From Rutpela maculata (taxonomy: Eukaryota > Arthropoda > Insecta > Coleoptera > Cerambycidae): 64,000 nucleotides of DNA. The translations under genes were made by a program, and so were the position numbers. Below, one piece after another: positions 33,501-44,268 of the stretch. How positions within the stretch are numbered: position 1 is the stretch's first letter; every line of letters begins with the position of its first letter. The notes below the pieces were generated by a model that saw only the letters and a list, made by a program, of their open reading frames with translations, did not search any database and was not told the origin of the DNA. Location of the stretch: contig OW386293.2 of assembly GCA_936432065.2 (NCBI GenBank), positions 24,502,234-24,566,233 of the forward strand, given 5' to 3'.

Positions 33501-33643
33501 AATATGGCAAGGTCATGTCCTTGGAATCTTTAGATGCTGGTGCTGTTTGGCCTGCTGCTGTATTATTCTCGTCCTTGGAGGACTTTTGTTTCTTTGAGGG
33601 TACTACGTCACTTTCTTCTTTAGACAAGGGGCGCTTTTTATTA
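30594..33643 (-). CDS. Gag-derived repeat protein, large internal exon (copy B)
   Basis: Open for 1016 codons between the same acceptor (TTTTCATTGCAG, phase 2) and donor (ATAG|GTATGT, phase 1) as copy A. It has the same architecture: capsid-like domain (EQWKKKLIEAFPAENDYG, GEEAVSCLLGGI), disordered Ser/Lys-rich middle, then five to six 46-48-residue Tyr/Arg/Ser repeats. Differences from A include a lost ~13-residue stretch after the capsid, an extra SKG within it, and small indels, all multiples of three. No zinc-knuckle exon lies between this exon and copy A. The only visible one is at 4337-4932, outside the duplicated unit. It could splice over copy A to that exon (phases match) or be truncated. 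Confidence 0.7.
30985..31722 (-). repeat. Tandem ~138-144-bp coding repeats (copy B)
   Basis: Same repeats as 14600-15341 (D-L-L-S-x-R-F-E-E-P-V-E-R / G-S-Y-S-R-R), with in-frame length differences of one or two residues between paralogous units. Confidence 0.8.
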
Positions 33644-33729
33644 CTGCAATGAAAACTTTAAATTATTCTGTTAATCAAGAAGTAATGCTGGAAAAACAAG
33701 TAAATTAAAACTGGTCACTGGGTTTAAGC

Positions 33730-34390
33730 AAATATGTTCAACTACCCATGCAAGTTCTTTTAGACCTACCACTATTGCACATTTTTATCCAAGGCGAAAC
33801 TAGTTCAGTGGTGTACAGGCTAATGCAAGCCACAACGCCCATAAGGCAACAACACAGACCAGAGCCCCAAAAATTATACTCAAAGCTGAAGGCAGATCTC
33901 ATTCAAAACGGTCCTGCAATATCAGCACAAAAAGTCTGGTATACAAAAACAAACAAGCCGATAAGTCTAGGAATACACACTACAGTATTCCAGGCCAAAG
34001 TGGCCACTTTACAGTGGTGTGCAAAAAGGAAATAATAGGGCAACCAGTCGATCGCCTTTTTGTCCTATAGTCAAGCAGCGCTAAAGGCCATCTATTCCTT
34101 GCACGTCGATTCAAGACTAGTATGGGATTGCATAAATGCCCTTATAGACCTAAGATGTCAGAACAAAGTGACCGTGGCATGGGTACCAGGACAAAAGCGA
34201 CATAGGGGAAATGAAAAAGCAATTATTGGCTCGATTAAGGACCTAGTAGGACCTGAACCCTTTTGTCCTGTGGTTAAGCCATACACACGAGACCAAAATA
34301 AATTTTTGGAATGGTGAAAGTTTTCCACGACAGAGACACGCCAAAGAGTTCATTAAAGAACGATCTGTTAAACATAAGGAAGATCTACTC
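33730..34390 (+). pseudogene. LINE-R RT-RNase H relic (unit B)
   Basis: Continues through RNase H, unlike copy A: SYSQAALKAIYSLHVDSRLV, then KVTVAWVPGQKRHRGNEKA. This matches the DSQAALKAL...WVPGHxGxxGNExAD signature with the first D changed to Y and H changed to Q, so it is inactive. It is cut by the full-length LINE at 34391. Confidence 0.75.
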
Positions 34391-34736
34391 AGAGAGAGAG
34401 TTAGAGTTCTACATGCTGGAAGTGTGTCTACAGTTTTTTCAAGTTTTAACAAGGTTAAAAGTCGTTAAAAAATTAGGTTTTTTGTCTCATAGTGAAACCA
34501 AAGTTTTCTTAAATGGTGTGTTAATTAATGTTTCCACAAAGACTGCATTTTATGCAATATATGAAGGACAATTGAAAGTGCTGAACTGAAATTTATTATA
34601 TGGACATGAGCAAAAAATTATCAGTTAATCCACTTCTTTGATAGTCAATTTTTTGTGTTTTATTTACCCATTGATTAAAATAAAACAGGACCGGACTCTA
34701 AATATTTTAATGTAATTTTGTAAATGTTTCTTTACA

Positions 34737-35930
34737 ATGACTCATTGTGATACTTGTAAAGAAAAGGAGAGTGAATTAATACCATGTGATTGGTGTGAAA
34801 CAACTCAATGTCAAAAATGTACCAACCTAACTGCTTCTGAAGTTAGAGCTTTCACATTGAAAAAGCGATTGATTATATTTTTATGTGCAGAATGTAAACA
34901 GAAGTTTGAGGAAAGAATAAGTAAGGATAACTCTACCAGCAAACTGCTAGAAGAAGTAATTTGTAAATTAAATGATATCCAAAATGAGTTTAAAATGCAG
35001 AAAAATACAATTGAAAAACAAGGAAGCATCATTGAAACGCAGGGGAAAATTATTGAAAGCCTTTCAGTGGCCATAAATATTAAAAATAATGAAATCAAAA
35101 GTGACATTAGTAAAGTAATAAAAACTCAAGAAGATATAGTAGAAACATACTCAGAGAAGGCAAAGAAAAAGAAAGCTGATCCGGTAGTGGTAATTAAACC
35201 CAAAAATGCAAATCAAAAAAATGATGAAACAAGACAGGTAGTAAAGAATTCATTTGATCCTAAAAAAATAGCAGTCTCGTGCATGAAAAATTCTCGTGAT
35301 GGAGGGGTGATAATTGAATGCAAAAGCAAATCAGCAGCAGAAAAACTCAAAGCCGAAGCATCTAGTAAAATGGGTGAAAAGTATCATATAAGTGAGCCAA
35401 AAAAACATCTTCCTAAGATAAAGATAGTAGGAATTACAGAAACGAATGTACCAGAAGAAATAGAAGAATTATTGCATGTACAGAATGAAGATATCTTATC
35501 AAAAGAAAAATCAGAAATTAAAGTAACACATGTTGGTCCAAGTAAAAGAAATAAAAGAAGCTTTATTGCATATGTACAAATGGATGGCGAAAGTTATGTT
35601 AAAGTTTTGAAAAGTGGAAAAATCAATATTGGCTGGGATAAATGTGCAGTGTATGATGCAGTAGATATTCCAATTTGTTTTAAATGTTGTGGCTTTAACC
35701 ATATTGCAAAACAGTGCAATAAGCAGACAGTGTGTGCCAAATGTGGAGCGTCACACCATACTCTTGAGTGTGACATTGTGGACAATGAAGCTATATGTGT
35801 AAACTGCAAATATGCAGTAGAAAAACTTAACATGAAGCGAGTGGATGTCCATCATCACACATGGAGTAAAGAGTGTCCAGCATATTTGAGAAACTTAGAG
35901 ATTAAGAAGAGCAAAACCGATTTTTTATAG
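34737..35930 (+). CDS. LINE ORF1 protein: PHD-like finger, coiled coil, zinc knuckles
   Basis: Intact 397-residue frame. Cysteine pairs at residues 4/7, 17/20, 25/28 and 50/53 form a PHD-like zinc finger. Residues ~65-130 are Lys/Glu/Ile-rich and likely coiled coil (multimerisation). Residues ~170-300 may hold an RRM-like fold (KIKIVGITETNVPEE). The C-terminal part has CFKCCGFNHIAKQC (C-x2-C-x4-H-x4-C), CAKCGASHHTLEC, and a third Cys/His cluster ending HHHTWSKEC. Expected to bind LINE RNA. The stop is 35 bases before ORF2's ATG. A PHD-type finger and knuckles in one ORF1 combine features often seen separately in LINE clades. Confidence 0.85.
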   Translation: MTHCDTCKEKESELIPCDWCETTQCQKCTNLTASEVRAFTLKKRLIIFLCAECKQKFEERISKDNSTSKLLEEVICKLNDIQNEFKMQKNTIEKQGSIIETQGKIIESLSVAINIKNNEIKSDISKVIKTQEDIVETYSEKAKKKKADPVVVIKPKNANQKNDETRQVVKNSFDPKKIAVSCMKNSRDGGVIIECKSKSAAEKLKAEASSKMGEKYHISEPKKHLPKIKIVGITETNVPEEIEELLHVQNEDILSKEKSEIKVTHVGPSKRNKRSFIAYVQMDGESYVKVLKSGKINIGWDKCAVYDAVDIPICFKCCGFNHIAKQCNKQTVCAKCGASHHTLECDIVDNEAICVNCKYAVEKLNMKRVDVHHHTWSKECPAYLRNLEIKKSKTDFL

Positions 35931-35965
35931 ATAACGATATTGGTGATAGTAACCAAGATACTAAT

Positions 35966-38768
35966 ATGAACATAGCTCACATAAACATTAGATCTCTTAT
36001 GTCTAAATTTTTTGACTTTAAAAATTATGTACTTCAATCTAACTTTGATCTCATAGGTGTAAGCGAAACATGGTTAAAACCATGTATAAAAAACTGTGAT
36101 ATAAATATTCCAGGGTATCAGATTTACAGGCAAGATAGAAAAGAACACGCTGGAGGTGTGGCGATATATTCTAAAAAGTACTTAAACACTAAATTGATTG
36201 AACTGAATAATATAGAGAAAGAGGAAATTGAACAAGTCTGGATCGAAATTAGTCTAAAAAGGAAGAAAATTGCCTTTGGATCCATTTATATACCACACGA
36301 GTTACCGATTTATAAAATGGAGCTAATTGAGGAGATGTTTAGTGAAATAATATGCTATGATAACTGTATATGTACAGGAGATTTTAACATAGATATGTTG
36401 AAAAATGTACCTGCCACACAACACTTTACAAACTTATTGCAGATATTTAATTTAAACCAGTTAGTGACGGAACCGACTAGAACAACTGAAACAACCGGTA
36501 CTCTTATTGACTTAATAATTACAGACATAACAACGAAGGCTTTAGAATCAGGAACAATTGACATGTCAGACTTGGGGTGTGATCATGATTTAATTTACTG
36601 CACATTAAACATGGAGAGAGATACAGAGAGGGAGAGAGTGAAAACATATATAGATTATAGGAATATGGGCATCAAAAATTTTTATAGAGATGCCGAAAAA
36701 ATTAATTGGACTGATATCTATATGACAGAAGATGTAGATAATAAGTTAAAACTCCTTAATGAAAAAATTGTAAACATTTTTGATCTGCATGCTCCTCTTA
36801 AAACAAGTAAAATAAGATCAAGAAAGAATTTACCTTGGATTACATTTAATATAAAATGCCTAATGAGAGAAAGAGAAAAAGCAAGGAAGACATATTGCAA
36901 AAATCAAACAGATGGAACACGTACTTATTATCAAGAGATTAGAAAAGAAGTGAAAAAAGCAATAAATAGAGAAAAGGCTGCGTATTATGGGCATAGATTT
37001 GGACAACATCAAAACAAAAATGCAGACATATGGTCAGAGGTACAAAAACTTGGAATAAGAAGAAAATATGCAAATCTGGAGTTACCGCCGAATATAAATG
37101 ATCCACAAATTATTAGCAACTTCTTTCAAACAAGTGTGACGAAAACTCAAATAAGCAGAGATGTAATAGATCACTATAATGAAAAAGATGACATACCAAA
37201 TTTTAGTTTTACATTAATTGAAGCAGAAGATATAAAGAAGGCATTGTATAAAATTAAATCTAAATCATTTGGCATTGATGGGATATCAGTACACATGCTA
37301 CAGCTGATTCTTCCTTATTGCTTGCTTCCCCTAACTCATATAATAAACATATCGCTAGAAATGGGTAGAATACCTAGAGAATGGAAAACAAGTATAATTC
37401 AGCCAATTCCAAAAACAGATACAGTGAAAGAGATCAAGGATCTACGCCCAATAAATATTTTACCTGTTGAATCAAAAATCTTGGAACGAATAGTGTATAA
37501 TCAATTATATGACCATTTAAATAGGTACGACTTATTTCCACTCCGACAGTCTGGATTTAGAAAAGGTTTTAGCACTGCAACAACACTATCTTGTATTGTA
37601 GATGACATTATTTCAGCAAAAGATAAAAATATGGCAACTATCTTAATACTTATGGACATGTCAAAAGCCTTTGACTCTGTGAATTTTGAACTTTTATTAG
37701 CTAAATTACATTCTAATGGTGTTAGAGAAAATGGTTTACTATGGTTTTCAGATTACTTAAATGAAAGGAGTGTTATTACCAGAATTCAACAACAGAATAT
37801 TAATATTTTTTCAGAGCCATGTGCTGTTGAAACAGGAGTTCCTCAGGGCTCAATATTAGGACCATTATTGTTTAATATCTTCACTTTTGATGCTTCTGAA
37901 ATTTTAGAACATTGCAAAATATATATGTATGCCGATGATTTTCAACTTCTTTATAGTTTCAAGCACGAAGACACAGAAGCGGCCACTGAAGTCATAAACA
38001 GAGACGTCAATAACCTTGTGGACTATATAACCAATATCGGCCTTCAAGTCAACCCCACAAAATCACAATTGATTGCATTTGGCTCTAAAAACTTTCTAAA
38101 TGAAATAAAATTGAACTGTGAAGTCAAAATAAAAGGTAAAACTCTAGAGTACAAAACAAGTGTAAAGAATCTTGGTCTAATAATGGATGAGAACTTAAAT
38201 TTCGAACAACATGTGCAAAGTAAATTTCAAGTATCTTTTATGAGACTAAAATCTTTCTATCAATATAAAAATATTCTTCCTAGAAATGTTAAACTTTTAT
38301 TTGTTGACTCATTAGTGCTATCATTGTTTAATTATTGTGACTGTGTGTATTACCCGTGCCTTAAAGAAAAAACAAAAAAGAGTCCAGAGAGTACAAAATG
38401 CAGGAATAAGATATTGTTTACAACTACCCAGAAGAGAGCCAACAAGTCACCACATAAAGGAAATCAAATGGCTACGGATGGATGAAAGACAAAAAATTCA
38501 TTTGTTATGTTTCGTATTTAAAATCGTAACTGAAAAAGTGCCTAAATATTTGTACAATAAGTTAAAATATAGATCTGATGTACACGATATTACAACCAGA
38601 CATCGGGATGATCTAGATATTCCTCAGCATACTACAACTTTGTTTCATTCAAGCTTTACTTACATAGCAACTAAAATTATCAATGCTCTTCCCAACAATT
38701 GTTTCAATATGAAAATTGATCAATTCAGAAATTATGCGAAACGCGAATTATATAATTTAAACCTGTGA
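35966..38768 (+). pseudogene. LINE ORF2: endonuclease + reverse transcriptase, one frameshift
   Basis: The APE-type endonuclease (residues ~1-220) shows HINIRSL, SETWL, TGDFNID and CDHDLIY. The reverse transcriptase follows, with LRPINILPVESKILE, MDMSKAFDSVN, GVPQGSILGPLLFNI and the catalytic YMYADDF. The C-terminal region continues as QRVQNAGIRYCLQL and DITTRHRDDLDIP to a stop at 38768. A 1-nt shift in an A-rich stretch near 38365-38380 joins the two frames (first frame runs to 38485, second is open from 38337). No RNase H. All catalytic motifs are intact, so a close relative may be active. Confidence 0.85.
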
Positions 38769-39029
38769 GTTGCATTTAGTTATTGTTTTGAATTTGTGTA
38801 TATTATTATTTGTTTATTTATATGTATTATTTATATCTTTTATCATATGATATTTAAGCCAAAGGGTGAAGTTGTAAATTGTCTTTATGGATGAACTTTC
38901 ACCTTTTATGTGTAGTAAAAATATTGCTTCTATAACTGTTTCTAAAATATTTAAAACAAACTGGATCCACTCTGTACTTGTCTTTAATATGCACATAATA
39001 AATTTCTTATTTATTTATTTATTTATTTA

Positions 39030-39065
39030 CTATGCCAAAATTGAAAGGCCATTAGGATAATGGTG
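39030..39065 (+). pseudogene. LINE-R sliver between LINE and hAT insertions
   Basis: Tatgccaaaattgaaagg... matches unit A at 18720-18758 and links 34390 to 42111. Confidence 0.7.
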
Positions 39066-40780
39066 GGTCCTCTCAGAGCTGGGTAAAATACTCTGATAAA
39101 GTGCTTCAAGCACCAAGTACCCAGCACTTAGCTAGAGTACTTCAAAGCATCAAGTATCAAGTACTTTTATTTACAAAAGTACTTCAATTACCAAGTACAG
39201 TACTTGAAAAAGTAAAGCACCAAGTACCAAGCCCTCAGAAATACAAATGTCAAGCGGTAATATGAGATTAAAAAATAAAAGCAAGATTATTGTCACGCCA
39301 ATCACACCTTTATGATGTGACCATCATGAAAAATTCAAATTTCTCTAAGAGAAAATTATTTATGTATTTATTTGTAAGAAGCGTAGGTAGATAATAATGT
39401 TAATAATAAACATATAGTACGTATTAAAATTAAAATAAACATTTCATATAAAAAGATATCTAAAAAAGTAAAACTTATACTAACTATTACAATAGTGAGT
39501 AAAAATAAACTTCTTAAAAAGTGTTTGAGGAGGAACTTTTTTGTTGGAATCTGGCATGTAACAAAGTATGACTATACATTTTTGGCTTGTGGGGCGAGGT
39601 TGACAAACAATTGAAATTACAAAATATCATTTTTTCTCGCATTTTTATGAATATCTCCTGCCGTATTGATCGTATTGCAAAAAAATATAAAATGGAGATT
39701 GTTTACAACAAAATTTCAAAGGGATATATGAGAGCTCTATAAAATATGTACTAACCTCAAAAAAAATGAGCAAGCCAATATATAGCTTTTTTAAATAATT
39801 TAATATAGCTTCAATAATAATCTCTCCATTTACATAAAATTTTGAAAAACATACTCTTTATGAATGTTAACAACCATAGAAAGTTTCTCGACAAATTTTA
39901 AACAGCCAAAAGCCATAAACTATTTAAAAGTTTACGGGCTCATAATAATTAATTATGTCATTAAGCCGTACAAAAACAATATTGTTTTAAACTGTAGGTA
40001 GGTTTTTAAAGATACTTTTGAATTGTTTTAACGGAATCATTTTTGAGTTTATTTTAACAATTTTTTAGGAAATTATTTTTTTTTAATTTAATGCAAAAAG
40101 TATGGTATCGGCGTCCAATTAGAATATAAGAGGATATTTATTTTTTAATTATTTTTTGTACGTACCTACTTTTTAAACACAAAGTTTTAACACTTTTCAG
40201 TTTTATAAAAATAATCGCAAAAATATAAAAATTAAACGAATTACAAAAAATTAAAATTACAAAACATGGTCAAACACAAAAAAAAATTTACCGTTATCTG
40301 GCGGATAAAAGCACCAAATTTGGTATGAAGGTACCTTAGAGTATACTAATAAATATTAGCCTAGGAGCCCTCTGGAATTTCTAAAAATTTTCATATACAG
40401 CACTAAAATCCAAAATGGCCGACAAATACGACAAAATATCTGAAAGCAGAAAATTTCCAGGATTGTAGTTTTGGCCCAGGATAACACGTACCAAAAAGTC
40501 CTCTACTCTGCCTCATCGGCTTCCCTGTTTTTGCGGAGCAACAAGGGCCTAAGTCGCAGAAATTGCAGAGCTGGCTATAAAGTGCAGCAGAATAGTTGTT
40601 ACTGATCCGATTTGAGTCGAAATGATCATAAAAGCTTCGGAGAAGCATATCCGTTCATATTTCAAATGTTTCCATGCATATTTTGTTCATAATTTTCCGT
40701 TCTTTAGCAGCGAAACTAGCGGCGATAAAAAAAAATTTTTTGACTGCATTTTGAATATATATATTCGTAGGTGATGATAA

Positions 40781-40963
40781 TACCGTGCGTGTAATTTCCC
40801 AATAGGCATGTACATTCACGTAGCGCGAGAGATTTGACAACACCGTCAGCCGTAAATTCGTCCGTCGATGGAGCATTCCAGCTCTGTTATTTCATTTCAG
40901 CCAGCTGGCACGTGCGATGTTGTAATTCTTCTCCCCATGCCTAGCCCGCGACTACACACGGTA
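40781..40963. mobile_element. 183-bp CpG-rich MITE, copy 1
   Basis: The ends TACCGTGCGTGTA and complement (TACACACGGTA) form inverted repeats. A near-identical copy is at 44084-44268. The body has unusually many CpGs for this region (e.g. CGTAGCGCGAGAG, CGTCCGTCGATGG). Flanks A/T suggest a TA or AT target. Confidence 0.75.
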
Positions 40964-41090
40964 TCAACATGTTTACCTGCAAATTATGACCAAAGAGCTA
41001 ATAAGAAGGCTATTAGCCTCAAATTCTAAAATAATTTTGACGACCAACTCGTATTTTTCAGGTAAAACTCGTATTAAATAAAAATAGTAA

Positions 41091-41690
41091 CCTGGACCTT
41101 TTCATTTGATTTTAATCGAGCTTTAATTTAAAAAAAAGAGTCCCTAGTACATTTAACATAGAAGTTAGCCGCGAAACAGACGACAGCGTTTTCGCTGCTG
41201 GAACGTAATTTCTCAAGTAATATGTTAATAAACAAAAATTGAATAGCCTGGCCCATTTCAGACCACTTTTAATCGGAGGGTGGGTTCTTCAACTTTAATT
41301 TAAAAAAAAATCAAGTCCCTAGTACATCTAACATAAGGTCTATTAACCTGGCCCTTTTCGGACTGATTTTAATCGAAAAGTTGGCTCTTTACCTCTAATT
41401 TAAAAAAGAAATAAGTCCCTAGTACATCTAACATAGAAGTTGACCACGAAATCGTCGTTGACGTTTCCACTGCTAGCGCATTTTTTATGTTAAACTAAAA
41501 TAAAATAAGATCAATTAACGTAGTCCTTTTCGGACCCATTTTAATCGAAAGCTTTAATTTAAACATTAAATAAATAAAGTCCCCGGCACATCTAACATAG
41601 AAGTTAATCGCGAAATAAACGTTCACACCGTTTTCGCTGCTAGCACATTTTTTAAGATACACTAAAATAATTTGAGAACTATTAACCTAT
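41091..41690 (+). repeat. ~165-bp tandem repeats inside the hAT element
   Basis: About four degenerate units, one truncated, each with CCTGGCCCTTTTCGGAC, TTTTAATCGA, AAGTCCCTAGTACATCTAAC and CGCTGCTAG segments. Confidence 0.7.
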
Positions 41691-42110
41691 TAACTATTAA
41701 TCGATGTAATTGACAAGAAAACCAAATTTTTAAAAGGGACAATCTCTATTTTTTTTGCATATTTGAATCCTGCTGACTAAAATGCATATATGATCTGACC
41801 CTCAAATATTACCTTGTCTAGAGGGGCCTTGCATGGATTTCAAACGTATTTTAGAAATACTTCAAGCACTTCAAAAGGAATTCAATTACTCTCTAAAGTA
41901 ATTGAAGTACTAAAAAGGACTTCAATTACTTTAAAAGTAATTGAAGCCCTCTGAAAGGCCTTTAAAGCCCCAAGTACTTATGCAAAGTAATTCAAATATC
42001 AAGTACCAAGTACTCTCTTTTAAAAGTAATTGAAGCACAGTGCTTGAAGCCCTAAAAGTGCTTCAAGTACTACTACAAAGCACTTTACCAGAGTACTTTA
42101 CCCAGCTCTG

Positions 42111-42400
42111 GGTCCTCTAACTGGACAGTGTAGGCTTAATAGACTAAGATTTAAGAGACTAATAGGCCTGATAGAGGGTGCTATATGCAAATTCTGTCAA
42201 GAGGAAGAGGAAACCTCAATACGTGTGCTATGTAACGACATAGCACATGGTGAAGGCTGAGATTCCAACCACTTGGCAAGGAGAAGCCAAGGGCACATAG
42301 CTATATACTAAGGAGTCCTTATTAAGGCTGTGGAGTCCTAAGTAACACTAGAACAGGAGCGCCACAATAGATCCACAGGGTCGTGTTGGTCAATGCCAAT
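42111..42400 (+). pseudogene. LINE-R 3' coding end (unit B)
   Basis: After the hAT element the frame resumes with the zinc segment (CKFCQEEEETSIRVLC) and continues past the AAGC target that is occupied in unit A. Similarity to unit A stops near 42400. Confidence 0.7.
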
Positions 42401-42850
42401 CATTCAGCTCCTCTTTCCTAATCTCAATCTGAATTCATCCCAAAACAATGTTGGTAAAAATATTCAGGCAGTTAAATTAGAATTTGTTTCTGTAGACAAG
42501 AAAGCTTTCAGAAATAATCATTAAGATTCTATTCTGCTTTTAGAACCTCTTGGCTGGTTATGGGGTTTGCATAGTTTCATGAAACCTTGGGCGCATACCA
42601 GTCACCAAGTGATCTGTTAAGATGTAAAAATCTCCATGTAAACCCCATCGTGCTGGATCTGACTCTGGAAGAGAATCCAGATCAATTCTCAACACTATCT
42701 CCCTCACTTAGTGGCCGAATCTGAGAGATTATTTAAGGCCACCCAGGTGTTTGTGCCGTGCATGTAGACCCGTATGGTGGGATGAAAGATATCTGGCAGC
42801 ACATCACTTAGTCCTGAATGTCCACTCAAATGGGAGGTTGTGTAGTGGTA
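42401..42850. other. No gene recognised
   Basis: Decayed sequence between two LINE ends. No conserved frame, terminal repeat or microsatellite. Confidence 0.35.
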
Positions 42851-43127
42851 CTAAAAACTAACCCCGACTGCAGGTTCTGCGGGGACGAGGAGACTTCCAT
42901 CCACCTCCTTACTTCCTGCCCTAGTCTTATGAACTTGAGGCACAACACTTCGGCATTGGTTTTCCGGTGCTGGAGGAAATAAGGAATGCCCCTATAGGAA
43001 GGATTTTGGCCTTTGGGTTAGAATCTGGCCTGAATGGGGAAATTCAATAAATTCGTAGCGGTAGCACAATGGGCCACAAGGCCTGAGTACGGCGACCCTT
43101 CGTCGCCCCGCTAAAAGAGGAAGAAGA
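42851..43127 (+). pseudogene. LINE C-terminal zinc segment and 3' end, (GAA)n tail
   Basis: The frame reads NPDCRFCGDEETSIHLLTSC, the C-x2-C-x7-H-x4-C block at the end of R1/I-type ORF2. A 3' UTR follows, ending in CGACCCTTCGTCGCCCCGCT and then AGAGGAAGAAGAAGAAG. Fragment only. Confidence 0.6.
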
Positions 43128-43439
43128 AGAAGGAACTAACAACTACACAGTACCCACTAATCAAGGCGATGAGACAAAGGGGAGTGGAAAATTCTGAGGA
43201 TCTGCTACTTGTCTTAGTATAACGTGTCTATCAGGGTTATATATGGTATTCTTGGTGTCTAAGTTCGACATTTTCTAGTTAGGCTCTGTGGTGAGCCAGA
43301 AAGATGAATAAACTACAATCAACTATGATTTTTTAATTTAAAAAATTAACGAAAACATATTTGAGTCTTTTGGACCTTTGGAACGAAACAAATCAGGAAC
43401 ACGAATTCTGAAAATACTTAGAGGAGATTCTGAAGATGT

Positions 43440-43604
43440 ACTGTCTTATATTCTAGATGCAGTAAAACTCTGATGCGAGAGAGACAGCAGATGTCTATCG
43501 ACTCCCACAAAGTGGTGTTAGTACCTTTCAACAGGAAAAGGAAGCTAGAACCACCTTTCTTATGAGGTGAAACTATTCCATTTGTGGAGGAAGTGAAATA
43601 CCTA
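43440..43604 (+). pseudogene. LINE RT C-terminal part, left piece of an interrupted copy
   Basis: Frames SHKVVLVPFNRKRKLEPP and FVEEVKYLDIT lead to the insertion at 43614 and resume at 45236 as YDKSLNWNSHLEKVICKARL. The joined reading (KYLDITYDKSLNWNSHL) matches the RT thumb of R1-like LINEs. Confidence 0.7.
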
Positions 43605-44083
43605 GATATTACACTAAATTATTTCACTCATAACGCTATAGCCAATGAGAGCCCGTTTTTTCACAACATTGCACCAATCAAATGTCATTATTAGTGGTAA
43701 TTCAAGCTAGATCGGCTTTTGACAGTACCAACATGCAAAATTTATCGCTCCAATTTTTTATGTCGCTGCAGCGGCAAATACTGCGATAATTTTTTTATGT
43801 TTTGTTTCGTGAAATATTTTCGGCAAATAGGGCAACTCACGCTTTTAAATTTTATCTATAAATATCTTCTCTAGCTTATTACTAATTGTTAACTTACCTT
43901 GTAAATTGTAATATTGTATTATGTACTAGCAAACATAAACACACCACATATATAGTAAACAATCGTCAGTTCCAAAGAGAAGCCTGTCTGAAATATATTG
44001 GCTATAACCCTTGCCTATCTGTAACTATTTCAATTTGCCTACTTTTCAATCAGGTAACAATAATATACAAAGATTGTACTTAA

Positions 44084-44268
44084 TACCGTGCGTGTAATTT
44101 CCCATTAGGCATGTACATTCACGTAGCGCGAGAGATTTGACAACACCGTCAGCCGTAAATTCGTCCGTCGATGGAGCATTCCAGCTCTGTTATTTCATTT
44201 CAGCCAGCTGGCACGCGCGATGTTGTAATTCTTCTCCCCATGCCTAGCCCGCGACTACACACACGGTA
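44084..44268. mobile_element. 185-bp CpG-rich MITE, copy 2
   Basis: Nearly identical to 40781-40963, including its CpG-dense centre; the main difference is an extra CA near the right end. Ends TACCGTGCGTGTA / TACACACACGGTA. Nested in the 43614-45226 element. Confidence 0.75.

Larger units (their letters stand above)
34391..39029 (+). mobile_element. Nearly full-length LINE with (TTTA)n tail
   Basis: A complete non-LTR element: ~345 bp 5' UTR, ORF1, ORF2, ~230 bp 3' UTR, AATAAA at 38997 and TTTA repeats to 39029. The target is LINE-R; the uninterrupted sequence is seen at about 18718-18725 (AATCTACTATGCC). The left flank ends ATCTAC and the right begins TATGCC, so any target duplication is at most about 3 bp. 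Only one frameshift is visible in ORF2, so this is the youngest LINE in the window. Confidence 0.85.
39074..42110. mobile_element. 3.0-kb non-autonomous hAT element
   Basis: The ends CAGAGCTGGGTAAARTACTC and complement are hAT-type inverted repeats. The 8-bp duplication GGTCCTCT flanks it (39066-39073, 42111-42118). Unit A has the empty site GGTGGGTCCTCTAACTGG near 18751. The terminal arms are full of AAGTACTT/CTTCAAGTAC motifs, likely transposase-binding repeats. No transposase frame. It carries a nested 183-bp MITE and internal tandem repeats. Confidence 0.9.
25054..42400 (+). repeat. Unit B of the large direct duplication
   Basis: It matches unit A from 6407 in the same order and orientation. 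Private insertions are 25301-25512 (SINE), 27668-28398 (solo LTR), 34391-39029 (LINE) and 39074-42110 (hAT). With those removed the unit is slightly shorter than A, owing to small deletions such as the missing (CTAT)n LINE tail near 29307. Confidence 0.8.
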
